This document shows, piece by piece, positions 32,313 through 41,405 of a DNA stretch of 64,000 nt (positions within the stretch are counted from its first letter, which is position 1; every line of letters begins with the position of its first letter). A program made the position numbers and the translations under genes. The stretch is from assembly GCA_910574715.1 (NCBI GenBank), contig CAJTCH010000018.1:1-64000 (forward strand). The letters are read 5' to 3'. The DNA is from Lachnospiraceae bacterium. Lineage in GTDB: Bacteria > Bacillota > Clostridia > Lachnospirales > Lachnospiraceae. The notes below the pieces were generated by a model. The model saw nothing but the letters and a program-made list of their open reading frames with translations. It was not told the DNA's origin and did not search any database.

Positions 32313-33699
32313 CCCTTCTCTTTCCATATCTCTCTTCATACGCCTGTCTGTTTCTCCTTGCCCGCTGTCTCTCTCTCTTCCTTCTCTCAATATCTTCTTC
32401 CTCATCTTCCCTTACGATATATAATCCCTGGATGATCGCAAACATGATCAGGGTACTCAACAGCGAACTTCCCCCATAGCTTACCAGCGGAAGCGTCACC
32501 CCTGTGGAAGGGATGAACTTCGTCACACCGCCGATATTCAGAAACGCCTGGAATATATAACAGGTTCCAAGCCCCAGAGCCACCATCTTATAGAACATAT
32601 CATGAAGCTGCATGGCAATATTCAGGAACATCACATAGCAGCTCACACAGATCAGGATCATACACAATGCGAAGATCAGCCCTAATTCCTCCGCTATGGC
32701 TGAAAAGATAAAATCCTCGTCCGCAACCGGTATACTGTCCGGCATCCCCTGGAACAATCCCATCCCAAACCAACCGCCCGTCCCAATGGCAAATAAAGAC
32801 TGCGCCACCTGATATCCGCCGTTGTCGTAGGCTGCAAACGGATCCTTCCATACGATCACCCGGGTCTTCACATGGTTGAACAGATAATACGCCGCAACAG
32901 ACGCTGCACTCCCCGCGCCCACCCCGGCAGCCACATACAGGAATTGATGGGTCGCCACATAGAGCATCGCCAGATATACGACAAAGATGATCAGTGCAGC
33001 CCCCAGATCCTTGGATACAACAAGGATCAGCACATGGAATGCGGCAAGAGCCGTTGTGATCACAATATTCCTGAATTCCATCGACAGCTTGAAGCTGGAC
33101 GCCACGAAGAATACGAAGATGATCTTCACAAGCTCCGACGGCTGGATACTGATCCCGCCTATGGTGAATCCAAGCTTCGCGCCGTATGACACCCGCCCCG
33201 CCACAACGACGATGGCAAGAGACGCGATGCCCGCAACCGCATACAGATTCCTCCACTCGGAGAGCTTCTTGAACTTCCGGATGATCACCGGAACCGCCAT
33301 GCTTATGGCAACCGCTCCCGCCGCAATCAAATATTGCTTTACAGCCTTCTCATAGTTCAGCCTTGCAAGAATGATCATGCCGATACACAGAAGCATGCAC
33401 ATATTATTGACCACCAGTCTTGACGACTTTGGATACAACATCTGATACAGCAGGATCGTCGCCGCGAAAAGAATCGTCTGAATCACATAGAACGCCAGGA
33501 TCTTCATATCATCCTTCTGCAAGTACATCACCATAAACGCAACGATATGCAGCATGAACATCAACGCATTCTGCCTTCTCAAGATCCGCTTCTGGTCATA
33601 TGGATCATAATATCCGAAGATGCTGAAACAATGATATGTGTACATTGTGATCAGCAAGATCATCAGATATTTGGATATTTCTACAATAATATTTACCAA
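32272..33699 (-). CDS. FtsW/RodA/SpoVE family peptidoglycan polymerase
   Basis: A 475-aa polytopic SEDS protein with about 10-12 helices. Conserved parts are GGISIQPSELVKI, VSKDLGAALI (the Asp expected for catalysis), DEDFIFSAIAEELG and STGVTLPLVSYGGSS. The C-terminal tail is highly basic and reads through the start of the PBP gene. The start is TTG at 33699 with AGGTGA just upstream. It polymerises lipid II into glycan strands and works with the class B PBP encoded next. Which of division, elongation or spore cortex it serves cannot be told here. Confidence 0.93.
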   Translation of the reverse strand: MVNIIVEISKYLMILLITMYTYHCFSIFGYYDPYDQKRILRRQNALMFMLHIVAFMVMYLQKDDMKILAFYVIQTILFAATILLYQMLYPKSSRLVVNNMCMLLCIGMIILARLNYEKAVKQYLIAAGAVAISMAVPVIIRKFKKLSEWRNLYAVAGIASLAIVVVAGRVSYGAKLGFTIGGISIQPSELVKIIFVFFVASSFKLSMEFRNIVITTALAAFHVLILVVSKDLGAALIIFVVYLAMLYVATHQFLYVAAGVGAGSAASVAAYYLFNHVKTRVIVWKDPFAAYDNGGYQVAQSLFAIGTGGWFGMGLFQGMPDSIPVADEDFIFSAIAEELGLIFALCMILICVSCYVMFLNIAMQLHDMFYKMVALGLGTCYIFQAFLNIGGVTKFIPSTGVTLPLVSYGGSSLLSTLIMFAIIQGLYIVREDEEEDIERRKRERQRARRNRQAYEERYGKRRDELERAPRGRKKR

Positions 33700-33707
33700 A
33701 TCTTCAC

Positions 33708-35927
33708 CTACTTTACTCCCCGTTTAAAATGTCCCCTCGTATATTCCCTCTCCGGCGGCGTCAGCGCCTTGCGGCGGATAAACGCGTCTGCATAAAGCTC
33801 TGCAATACCGCGTACTTCTTCTCTCGTCTCCGCAGTAAAGTCAAGCCTGATCTCTCCCGGGGCAAGCCTCCTGATCTCCTCCGCCTGATCCGCCAGAAAC
33901 AGCGGCGCACTGTTATAAATGACATTATAGCAATACCTGCAGCACCTTCGCACCGCAAAGCGCTTCTTATAACGGTCACTGATACAGAGGTATTGGGAAT
34001 CTTGTCTGCCGCCTGAAAGCTCCGTCTTAAGACACTGATCCGTTGTCTTCCAGATACAATTCGCCGTTATCATCACCGGCTGATAACCATAGACGCTCAA
34101 AACGGCTCCCCTGATATCAAGCCTTCCCAACTCTCTGGCGTTCAGCTCCAAAGGCGCCGTAAACCTGCTGATTCCAAGCTCCCTCATAAAAGTCTTGCCG
34201 TATCTGTTAAATACATACAGATTATGGTCCGAACGGATCTCCTTCGCATATCCATGCTGCTTAAGCCACCGATAGCTCTCTAAGTTGCGGATCAGCACAC
34301 CGTCATATACGGACACAAGCTTCTCATAGAATCCTTCCCAGTCCCCGACAGCTTTCGCCCGGAAGATATAAGGCATCGCAAGATAGATCCTGCACCCCGG
34401 GCGCTCCTCCTTAAGCCTGGGGATCCTCAGCAGCAGATCCCCCGTCCCCGGCAGGTCATCCACATAGATCACATCCGCATATCCGCAAGAGTACGCCTCT
34501 TCCAACTGTTCCAGGGTCTGCACGGAATATGCCGTCTCTGGCTGTCCTTCCCGATAAGCCCCGTCCGGCTGTACCCTGACACCCCCTGATCCGCTCTCCA
34601 ACGGCCGATCTGCCATGCCGTCACATTCACTAAGGTCCAAAATCCTCCGTTCACTTCTCTGATATCTCTCTAGTATACACTCTGCAAGCTTCCGGGTCCC
34701 GTTCCTTCTCAGTTCATTCAACGCCTGCATGGTAAGAAATGCTTGTCCTTCGATCTGTACCTCCAGCTTGTCAAATGTAAACTGTGTATTCCCGGTCTTA
34801 CACATCTGCTTCTTCACCCGCGCCGCCTCAAGAGGCTGCTTAAGAGCCTGCTGCACCGTCTCACCCTCGCACTCTGCCCGGCATTCCCCGCAGGATAATA
34901 ACAGTTTAGCACGGCTGCCGGGAGAAAGTATTAATTTACCATTAATTTTTTCTTGTAATTTATAATCCTGAACCCGTTCCTCTTCCTTAAGGGCAGCGGG
35001 ACGCTGCCAGGATATCATATCCTTCCCGTTGTACCGCATATAATATCCGTCCGTGTATCCCCGGCGCTGGTATGCACTCAGGAGCACTTCCTTATCCTCT
35101 TTCGTTACCGTATACTTTCCCCGGCTGCAGGCTCCCGACTCCAGACAGATATCCGCATACTTCCGATACATCTGCACCACCGTATACACATAATCCGGCT
35201 GCTTCATCCTGCCTTCGATCTTGAATGAATCGATCCCCGCCCCGATAAGTTCCGGAAGCATCTCGATCGTACACAGATCCTTAAGGCTTAAGAGATCTGC
35301 CGCTTTCCCTCCGTCCGCCCGGTAAGGCAGGCGGCACGGCTGGGCGCACTGTCCCCGGTTGCCGCTCCGTCCACCGATCATACTGCTCAACAGGCATTGA
35401 CCGGAATAGCAATAACACAGCGCCCCATGCACGAAGCACTCGATCTCAAGCCCCGTCTGCTCCTTCATCTTCCGGATCTCAGAAAGGGACAGCTCCCTTG
35501 CCGGAACTACCCGGGTGATCCCTTTCTCCTTAAGAAGTGCCGCTCCGTCCGCACCGGTGACCGTCATCTGCGTGCTCGCATGAACCGCCAGATCCGGAAA
35601 ATACCTTCTCAGATACCCGATCACTCCCAAATCCTGAACGATCACGCCGTCGGCGCCCCTCAGATAATAGGGCAGAAGATATTCATATAACTGGTCGATC
35701 TCCGAATCCTTGAGCAGCGTATTGACCGTAAGATAGATTCGCCTCCCATGGATATGAACATAATCGATCGCCTCCAAAAGCTCCTCTTCAGACAGGTTCT
35801 TCGCATATGCCCTTGCCCCGAATCTCGTCCCGCCGATATAGACCGCATCCGCCCCCGCACAGACTGCCGCCCGAAGGCTCTCTATGGAGCCTGCCGGTGC
35901 AAGTATCTCAACTCTTCTTCTCATCAT
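33708..35927 (-). CDS. U32 family peptidase with DUF3656-like C-terminal half
   Basis: A 739-aa protein. The N-terminal half is a peptidase U32 domain with APAGSIESLRAAVCAGADAVYIGG and the signature EIECFVHGALCYCYSGQCLLS, followed by a Cys-rich GNRGQCAQPCR segment likely to bind an Fe-S cluster. Residues from about 385 on match the arrangement of large Clostridial U32 proteins (DUF3656). Members include collagenase-like proteins and RNA- or prephenate-modifying enzymes such as RlhA, so hydroxylation of RNA is as likely as proteolysis. It lies between zapA and the FtsW-like gene. Confidence 0.9.
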   Translation of the reverse strand: MMRRRVEILAPAGSIESLRAAVCAGADAVYIGGTRFGARAYAKNLSEEELLEAIDYVHIHGRRIYLTVNTLLKDSEIDQLYEYLLPYYLRGADGVIVQDLGVIGYLRRYFPDLAVHASTQMTVTGADGAALLKEKGITRVVPARELSLSEIRKMKEQTGLEIECFVHGALCYCYSGQCLLSSMIGGRSGNRGQCAQPCRLPYRADGGKAADLLSLKDLCTIEMLPELIGAGIDSFKIEGRMKQPDYVYTVVQMYRKYADICLESGACSRGKYTVTKEDKEVLLSAYQRRGYTDGYYMRYNGKDMISWQRPAALKEEERVQDYKLQEKINGKLILSPGSRAKLLLSCGECRAECEGETVQQALKQPLEAARVKKQMCKTGNTQFTFDKLEVQIEGQAFLTMQALNELRRNGTRKLAECILERYQRSERRILDLSECDGMADRPLESGSGGVRVQPDGAYREGQPETAYSVQTLEQLEEAYSCGYADVIYVDDLPGTGDLLLRIPRLKEERPGCRIYLAMPYIFRAKAVGDWEGFYEKLVSVYDGVLIRNLESYRWLKQHGYAKEIRSDHNLYVFNRYGKTFMRELGISRFTAPLELNARELGRLDIRGAVLSVYGYQPVMITANCIWKTTDQCLKTELSGGRQDSQYLCISDRYKKRFAVRRCCRYCYNVIYNSAPLFLADQAEEIRRLAPGEIRLDFTAETREEVRGIAELYADAFIRRKALTPPEREYTRGHFKRGVK

Positions 35928-35939
35928 ACCTCTCCTCTT

Positions 35940-35965
35940 TAAAAAAGGCTGTCCAAAGACAGCCT
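35940..35965 (-). terminator. terminator after zapA
   Basis: Eight-bp perfect stem AGGCTGTC/GACAGCCT with a four-base loop, followed by a T tract on the minus strand. It overlaps the zapA stop codon. Confidence 0.85.
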
Positions 35966-36377
35966 ATTTCTTCCGATTATTCTTTATCTCCGTCTCCAAC
36001 TGGACAATCTTCATCTGAAATTCCTTATTCTCTTCCTTAAGCTTGTCCATGGATTTCTCCGCATTCTCGAGTTTGATCTGCACCGATATCAGCTCATGCT
36101 TCAGATCATACATCTCCTTGTCCTTCGCCTCTATATCACTCTCCAACGTGCCGCCCTGCTTCTTAGCCTTGAAATAATCATCCGCGATGTTCAGCGCCAG
36201 CAGAATGCTTCTGGTCTCGGCGCTCTGCTTACGGTATCCGTCACTGTTGCTGCACTCCTCAATCTTGTGGTTCAAATATGTAGATACCTTCTGGAGATAG
36301 TCTTCGCTCTCAAACCCACTCAGGGTAAATACCTTGCCCCCTATTAATACTTCCGTAAAGTTTTTTGATGATGCCAT
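35964..36377 (-). CDS. zapA: cell division protein ZapA
   Basis: A 137-aa protein. The N-terminal ZapA domain (TEVLIGGKVFTLSGFESEDYLQKVS) is followed by a long C-terminal coiled coil rich in E, K and L. ZapA binds FtsZ filaments and promotes Z-ring bundling. GAGGAGG precedes the ATG. The gene is 64 bp downstream of ruvB on the same strand. Confidence 0.93.
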   Translation of the reverse strand: MASSKNFTEVLIGGKVFTLSGFESEDYLQKVSTYLNHKIEECSNSDGYRKQSAETRSILLALNIADDYFKAKKQGGTLESDIEAKDKEMYDLKHELISVQIKLENAEKSMDKLKEENKEFQMKIVQLETEIKNNRKK

Positions 36378-36441
36378 GAGAAGCCTCCTCGAAATTCTTA
36401 ATCTCTGTCCCTATTATAAACTAAACTTTCACAAAAACCAA

Positions 36442-37449
36442 CTATTTTTCGATAATTTCACGTGAAATTCCAAGATGGTGGTATGCATGATCTGTCACAA
36501 TCCTGCCTCTTGGAGTCCGCTGTATGAATCCATTCATAAGCAGATACGGTTCATAGACATCCTCAATGGTTCCCGCGTCCTCCCCGATGGCCGCCGCAAG
36601 GGTGTCTAGACCTACCGGGCCTCCTAAGAACTTCTCGATCATAACCTGCAGTAATCCGCGGTCCGTCTGGTCCAGCCCTTCTTTATCCACATCCAGAAGA
36701 TCCAGCGCGTAATTCGCCACCTCTTCTGTAATATATCCCTCGTACTTGACCTGCGCGAAGTCCCTGACACGCTTAAGAAGCCGGTTCGCAAGCCTCGGCG
36801 TTCCCCGTGACCGCCTTGCGAGCGCGTAAGCACCGTTCCTGTCGATCCCTACCTCCAATACCTTCGCCGACCGGAGGATGATAGTCACCAGTTCCTCCAC
36901 CGTATAGAACTCCATACGGTTCACCACTCCGAAGCGGTCCCTCAACGGCGCCGTGAGCATTCCTGCCCGCGTGGTCGCTCCCACCAGTGTGAACTTCGGA
37001 AGGTCCAGACGGATCGACCTTGCGCTCGCTCCCTTTCCGATCATAATGTCGATGGCATAGTCCTCCATCGCCGGATACAGCACCTCCTCCACCTGCCGGT
37101 TCAGCCGGTGGATCTCATCCACGAACAGCACATCTCCCTCCTGCAGGTTGTTAAGGATCGCAGCCATCTCCCCCGGCTTCTCGATTGCCGGGCCGGAGGT
37201 GATCTTAAGATTGACCTCCATCTCATTGGCAATAATACCGGCAAGCGTCGTCTTGCCAAGCCCGGGCGGACCGTAGAACAACACATGGTCCAGCGATTCT
37301 TTCCTTGCCTTCGCCGCCTCGATATAGATCTTCAAAGTCTCCTTCGCCTTCTCCTGCCCCACATAATCCGCAAGCATCTGCGGCCGCAGGTGGCTCTCTA
37401 TCTTAACATCCTCTTCCAGATTCTCTGTCGTAATGATTCGTCTGCCCAT
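36442..37449 (-). CDS. ruvB: Holliday junction helicase RuvB
   Basis: A 335-aa AAA+ motor of branch migration. It starts in the usual [18 protein letters not shown] region. Walker A is [11 protein letters not shown], Walker B is FVDEIHRL, sensor 1 is LVGATTRAG, and the C-terminal winged helix has RTPRGR. Normal full length. It lies 21 bp after ruvA. Confidence 0.98.
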   Translation of the reverse strand: MGRRIITTENLEEDVKIESHLRPQMLADYVGQEKAKETLKIYIEAAKARKESLDHVLFYGPPGLGKTTLAGIIANEMEVNLKITSGPAIEKPGEMAAILNNLQEGDVLFVDEIHRLNRQVEEVLYPAMEDYAIDIMIGKGASARSIRLDLPKFTLVGATTRAGMLTAPLRDRFGVVNRMEFYTVEELVTIILRSAKVLEVGIDRNGAYALARRSRGTPRLANRLLKRVRDFAQVKYEGYITEEVANYALDLLDVDKEGLDQTDRGLLQVMIEKFLGGPVGLDTLAAAIGEDAGTIEDVYEPYLLMNGFIQRTPRGRIVTDHAYHHLGISREIIEK

Positions 37450-37470
37450 ACTCCTTACTCTCTCCCCCTA

Positions 37471-38079
37471 TCATGACAGCCCCTTAAGTGCAAGCTTCAA
37501 GACCTCTTCTACCTCCATGGCCTCGCCGATATCCACCTGCTTCACGGCCCTCAATGCCTCTGTACTTCCATATCCAAGCGCCACCAGAGCCTGCACCGCC
37601 TCACCCTGCACTTCACTGTGATAAGCCGCCCCTTCAGCCGCTCCCGGATCGGCCGCGATATGCTCCAGCGCATCCTCAAGCTTAAGCTTGTCCCTAAGCT
37701 CTAAGATCAGCTTCTCCGCCGTCTTCTTCCCGATCCCCGGCGCCGCACAGATCGCCTTCACATCGCCGGCCAGAACTGCGAACCGAAGATCGTCGGGGCT
37801 TAACACTGCCAGAACCCCAAGCCCTCCCTTAGGCCCGATCCCATTTACCCCGATCAGCAGCTTAAACACCGTCAGATCGTCCCTGGTAAGGAATCCATAC
37901 AACTGCATCGCATCCTCCTTCACATTCAAGTATGTATGCAGCTTCACTTCCCTGCCGACGGCCGGAAGCTTCCCCATCGCCTGCCCCGACATATAGACGC
38001 CATAGCCCACGCCGCCCACATCTACGATCACCTTATCCTCCTCAAACGCCGCGACTGTACCTCTCAGATAAGAAATCAT
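37471..38079 (-). CDS. ruvA: Holliday junction DNA-binding protein RuvA
   Basis: A 202-aa protein with an OB-fold start (MISYLRGTVAAFEEDKVIVD), two helix-hairpin-helix motifs (INGIGPKGGLGVL, APGIGKKTAEKLI) and the C-terminal domain III that contacts RuvB. AGGAGG precedes the ATG. First gene of ruvAB, 27 bp after the Gx-transporter stop. Confidence 0.97.
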   Translation of the reverse strand: MISYLRGTVAAFEEDKVIVDVGGVGYGVYMSGQAMGKLPAVGREVKLHTYLNVKEDAMQLYGFLTRDDLTVFKLLIGVNGIGPKGGLGVLAVLSPDDLRFAVLAGDVKAICAAPGIGKKTAEKLILELRDKLKLEDALEHIAADPGAAEGAAYHSEVQGEAVQALVALGYGSTEALRAVKQVDIGEAMEVEEVLKLALKGLS

Positions 38080-38093
38080 CCATACTCCTCCTA

Positions 38094-38119
38094 TTACTCA
38101 TTCAAATTACTCATTCAAA
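38094..38119. repeat. tandem 13-bp duplication TTACTCATTCAAA x2
   Basis: Two perfect adjacent copies span the stop codon of the Gx-transporter gene, so the stop sequence is duplicated just ahead of the ruvA ribosome-binding site. It looks like a recent slippage event with no coding effect. Confidence 0.7.
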
Positions 38120-38598
38120 TTAACAAGCCTCTTCAGCATCTCATTCGCCGCGATCCCGATCAACAGCCCTGTAAACATCCCTGCGACCAGAAGCACCGGA
38201 ACATAATAGACCACGCTGAAGGTCTCGACCACCAGCATCGCCACAGCTAACTGACCGATATTATGGAATACGCCGCCTGCAATACTGACTCCCATCACGC
38301 TGAACCCGCCGTTCCTCTTAAGCAGCGCCATGGCGCTTAGGCTTAAGATACCGCCTGCTAGGCTGTATATGATGCTGAAATAATTGCCGAACAAAAGACC
38401 GGAGAGCAGCACCCGCACCACAGACAGCAGGTATGCTTCCTTCACTCCAAGCCTATATAATACCAGCACAATGATGATATTTGCAAGTCCAAGCTTCATC
38501 CCGGGGATACCGAAATGAAACGGGATCAGGGTCTCAACATAGCTGAAGATCAGCGCCAGCGCCGTAAAAACACCAAAATAAGCTACTCTGCCCCGCAT
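38107..38598 (-). CDS. Gx transporter family membrane protein
   Basis: A 163-aa protein with about five hydrophobic segments, containing GIPGMKLGLANI and LLFGNYFSIIYSLAGG. It belongs to the family once annotated as heptaprenyl diphosphate synthase component I and now called Gx transporter, similar to ECF S-components. The substrate is unknown. It follows the NusG-domain-II gene by 4 bp. The two commonly travel with apbE and Rnf genes in Clostridia. Confidence 0.87.
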   Translation of the reverse strand: MRGRVAYFGVFTALALIFSYVETLIPFHFGIPGMKLGLANIIIVLVLYRLGVKEAYLLSVVRVLLSGLLFGNYFSIIYSLAGGILSLSAMALLKRNGGFSVMGVSIAGGVFHNIGQLAVAMLVVETFSVVYYVPVLLVAGMFTGLLIGIAANEMLKRLVNLNE

Positions 38599-38602
38599 AT
38601 AT

Positions 38603-38974
38603 CTACCTCGTTACCGCGTCGAATTCTCTGCTTGTCCCCGACTCTATCTCCACAACGACCTTATTGGGGAGGCAGATAATACTCTCACGGTTCAGGGCGA
38701 TCGGCTTCTGATGGACACAGAGTTGGTCCGGGCAGTCCGCTTCCAGCATAGAAGCCTTCCCGTTCCTGATAAGAAGGACGTTCGTCCCCCCGTTGATCTC
38801 ATACTCCCCTTCTTCCGACAGATTGTATGTATCCTGTATCGCACCCTCTATCTTAACGATCACCCGGTTCGCACCCTTCCCGCCGATAAATATATGGACA
38901 AGGACCGTAAGCCATGCTACGCATATGATGATCATGATCAAAACCCAATCCTTCTTCTTCAAACCAGTCTTCAT
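38603..38974 (-). CDS. NusG domain II protein, membrane-anchored
   Basis: A 123-aa protein with one N-terminal membrane helix (about residues 9-30). An outside beta-barrel-like NusG domain II has the conserved CPDQLCVHQKPI motif (two Cys) and ICLPNKVVVEI. The family has no established biochemical role. Its linkage with apbE and rnf suggests a part in flavinylated electron-transfer systems. It is divergently placed against apbE. Confidence 0.88.
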   Translation of the reverse strand: MKTGLKKKDWVLIMIIICVAWLTVLVHIFIGGKGANRVIVKIEGAIQDTYNLSEEGEYEINGGTNVLLIRNGKASMLEADCPDQLCVHQKPIALNRESIICLPNKVVVEIESGTSREFDAVTR

Positions 38975-39083
38975 ATCTATCCACCTTTCCGCCTTACTGT
39001 TGCCTCAACTCGTCTGCACCGAACAGCAACATCTCAAAAAACATTTTAACACAAGAAATCCATCTCTTCAACCACATGTTCGA

Positions 39084-39111
39084 TTGCATATCTTCTTTTT
39101 TATGTTATAAT
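39084..39111 (+). promoter_or_regulatory. apbE promoter
   Basis: TTGCAT at 39084-39089, a 16-bp spacer and a perfect TATAAT at 39106-39111 with an extended TG, about 55 bp before the chosen start. Confidence 0.65.
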
Positions 39112-39165
39112 GGTTACAGTTCAGGCGCAAAATTAACAGAAATGATGATCGAGGTATACTATCCC

Positions 39166-40158
39166 ATGAGACATAAGAGACTAGCTGCAGCAATTACATC
39201 TATTGCCATTCTTCTGTCCGGGTGTTCCGGGCTTCCAAGAGAGCGGGACCAGATCTACACGGACACGCTTTTTGATACGGTGATCCGCATTGAGATCCTT
39301 GATTCCGTTGACGATGATGTATTAAAAGGCTGCGAAGAGATTTGCAAGAAATATGACGCCATGTTTTCCAATAAGATCGAAGACAGCGAGATCTCCCGGA
39401 TCAACGCCGCAGGCGGCAACCCGGTCGAAGTATCCGGCGAGACGGTCAAGCTGATTAAGAAGGCTCTCTACTACAGTGATTTCTCCAACGGACTTTTTGA
39501 TATTACCATCGCTCCCGTATCCAATCTATGGGATTTCCATTCAGAGACGCCGGCTCCTCCTCCGCCGGAGGTCTTGAATGAAGCAGCAAGCCACGTTGAT
39601 TATAAGAATATTATTGTGAAGGACAATACGATCCAGCTTAAGGATCCTCATGCCTCCATCGACGTGGGCGGCATCGCCAAAGGATATATCGCAGACCGCC
39701 TCAAGGAATACCTGAAAGAACAGGACGTCAGGCACGCCATCATCAACCTGGGGGGCAACGTTCTTGCAATGGGCAGCCGGCTTGACGGTTCCGACTACAA
39801 CATCGGTATCCAGAAGCCCTTCGACGATGCGGGAGAACCGATCACCTCTGTCCGGATCTCCAACAAGTCCGTCGTGACCTCAGGAACCTACCAGCGCTAC
39901 TTCAAAGCAGACGGTAAGCTATATCACCACATCCTGGATCCTAACACGGGACTTCCCTGTGAGAACAGCCTTAACAGCGTTACGGTCATCACCGATTCGT
40001 CGCTCACCGCCGACGCGTTGAGCACTACCTGCTTTCTGCTCGGACTTGACAAGAGTATGCAGCTCATCGACCAGTTAGACAACGTGGACGCCGTCTTCAT
40101 CACTAAGGACAATAAGATCCACTATTCCAAGAATTTTCAGCACAAGATCAAGAAATAA
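39166..40158 (+). CDS. apbE: FAD:protein FMN transferase (ApbE lipoprotein)
   Basis: A 330-aa lipoprotein. A basic start and hydrophobic stretch end in the lipobox LLSGC. The ApbE domain has YDAMFSNKIEDSEISRIN, LFDITIAPV, SIDVGGIAKGYIAD and HHILDPNTGLPC. The enzyme attaches FMN by a phosphoester bond to Thr in S/T-G-A-T motifs of secreted domains, and RnfG and RnfD encoded 3-5 kb away are natural targets. The ATG at 39166 is preferred because the signal peptide begins there. Upstream in-frame ATGs give a longer, non-signal-like start. Confidence 0.95.
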   Translation: MRHKRLAAAITSIAILLSGCSGLPRERDQIYTDTLFDTVIRIEILDSVDDDVLKGCEEICKKYDAMFSNKIEDSEISRINAAGGNPVEVSGETVKLIKKALYYSDFSNGLFDITIAPVSNLWDFHSETPAPPPPEVLNEAASHVDYKNIIVKDNTIQLKDPHASIDVGGIAKGYIADRLKEYLKEQDVRHAIINLGGNVLAMGSRLDGSDYNIGIQKPFDDAGEPITSVRISNKSVVTSGTYQRYFKADGKLYHHILDPNTGLPCENSLNSVTVITDSSLTADALSTTCFLLGLDKSMQLIDQLDNVDAVFITKDNKIHYSKNFQHKIKK

Positions 40159-40171
40159 TTATATAACGATA

Positions 40172-40207
40172 ATAAGAGAGACTGTCCGTATCGGCAGTCT
40201 CTCTTAT
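40172..40207. terminator. bidirectional terminator between apbE and the Q/N/Y-rich gene
   Basis: Perfect 13-bp stem ATAAGAGAGACTG/CAGTCTCTCTTAT with a ten-base loop, 13 bp past the apbE stop and just past the convergent gene's stop. Confidence 0.88.
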
Positions 40208-40219
40208 ATTGCACTGTCT

Positions 40220-40831
40220 CTAATAGTAGAACCCGCTTCTGAAGATCATGGTTCCGAACATCGCGATAAAGATCAGGTAGATCACAAGAACCACGCCCAT
40301 CATGATCAACTGGGCACGACAGAAGTTCCTGCGGTTCACATTCGTCGTCTTGCTGAACGCCCACACGAAATACAGCACGATACCCACACACGGGATCATC
40401 GCCGCCAACAGTGTGAGCAGCCAGTCTCCCATGGTCATCGGTGAAGTGTCCTGTCCCGGCTCATAGATCTGATTATTGTTCCCGGTATTATAACTATAGT
40501 TATCCTGATAGTTATATCCATTGTTCTGATTGTAATTATAACTGCCGTTCTGGTTCTGCTGGCTGTAATTATAACCGCTGTTCTGCTGTCCATAATTATA
40601 ACCGTTGCTCTGCTGGTTATAATTATACGCGCTCTGCTGGCTGTTCTGATTCTGGCTCGCATACTGGTACTGCTGGTAATTCGTCTGCTGTCCCGCATTC
40701 GGATCTGTATACTGGTTCTGGTTATCAGAAGCGCCCGTATTCAGGCTCATAGAATCATTCCCCGCCAAGTCTCCTGTCGGCTGACCGGAAGTCTCATTCT
40801 CCTTCGGTGTATTATCATAATTATTGTCCAT
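40220..40831 (-). CDS. membrane protein with Q/N/Y-rich disordered N-terminus
   Basis: A 203-aa protein. Residues 1-130 are almost wholly Q, N, Y, S and G with repeated YNYNQQ/GYNYGQQ-like units, a prion-like composition. Two membrane helices follow (about 138-160 and 180-200) around a short NRRNFCRAQL loop, as in small DUF4190/TM2-like membrane proteins. Function unknown. The tyrosine spacing suggests self-association or phosphorylation, which is inference. It is alone between a shared terminator and a terminator-like hairpin. Confidence 0.85.
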   Translation of the reverse strand: MDNNYDNTPKENETSGQPTGDLAGNDSMSLNTGASDNQNQYTDPNAGQQTNYQQYQYASQNQNSQQSAYNYNQQSNGYNYGQQNSGYNYSQQNQNGSYNYNQNNGYNYQDNYSYNTGNNNQIYEPGQDTSPMTMGDWLLTLLAAMIPCVGIVLYFVWAFSKTTNVNRRNFCRAQLIMMGVVLVIYLIFIAMFGTMIFRSGFYY

Positions 40832-40888
40832 CGTAATATCCTCCTATTTATGGTATCGCCCCCTCTCTTCGTTCGGCGGCACGTCGTC

Positions 40889-40924
40889 GGAAGGCATCTT
40901 AAAAATGCTTCGCATTTGCCTTCC
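40889..40924 (-). terminator. hairpin after the DUF2752 gene
   Basis: Outer stem GGAAGGCA/TGCCTTCC encloses an inner AAATGC/GCATTT hairpin that on the minus strand is followed by TTTTT. It would terminate the DUF2752 transcript. Confidence 0.5.
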
Positions 40925-40958
40925 TCCTCATTCTACCACGGAAAGCTTGTAATTTCAA

Positions 40959-41396
40959 TCACCGTAACATCCGTCCGGACAAAAATCGCAGTAAATTCCT
41001 CTCATAATAGCTCATTGGCGGCTCTCCCGGGAAATACATCCACATCCTCCACCCATAGAACAGGATCACCAGAACCATGAGCACAGTAAGCCCTGCCTTA
41101 AGCTTCTTTCCCATCCGGCGCCCCATGATATAACGGTTCCATCCAAACACTGCAATATACCCTGCGATCGGATAGATAAAGGGATGGATCCGGTACGCGC
41201 CGGCAAGGTCAAGCCTAAGCAGCGCGAACCCCGCCCTCGTAAGCCCGCAGCCCGGACAGGGAAGCCCTGTCACCATCACCATCGGACATAAGCTGTACAG
41301 GAAATATCTCCCCAACGCAAAATAGGCGATTATTATTATAATCGCCCATTTTATGTCTTTTATGTCTTTCCACAATAATTTTAAAGCACGTCTCAT
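40959..41396 (-). CDS. DUF2752 membrane protein
   Basis: A 145-aa protein with three or four hydrophobic helices and the DUF2752 signature TGLPCPGCGLTRA (two Cys around PG), then HPFIYPIAGY. No function is established. It starts 9 bp after the rnfB stop and may be the last gene of the Rnf operon. Confidence 0.9.
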   Translation of the reverse strand: MRRALKLLWKDIKDIKWAIIIIIAYFALGRYFLYSLCPMVMVTGLPCPGCGLTRAGFALLRLDLAGAYRIHPFIYPIAGYIAVFGWNRYIMGRRMGKKLKAGLTVLMVLVILFYGWRMWMYFPGEPPMSYYERNLLRFLSGRMLR

Positions 41397-41405
41397 CCGC
41401 GTCCC

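Noticed and set aside
38094-38119. Tandem 13-bp repeat as a phase-variation site
   Set aside because: It lies at a stop codon and in the spacer, so changes in copy number would not alter a protein in an obvious way.
40441-40752. Cys/Tyr-rich plus-strand frame opposite the Q/N/Y-rich gene
   Set aside because: It is the complement of the repeated codons and has no start signal.
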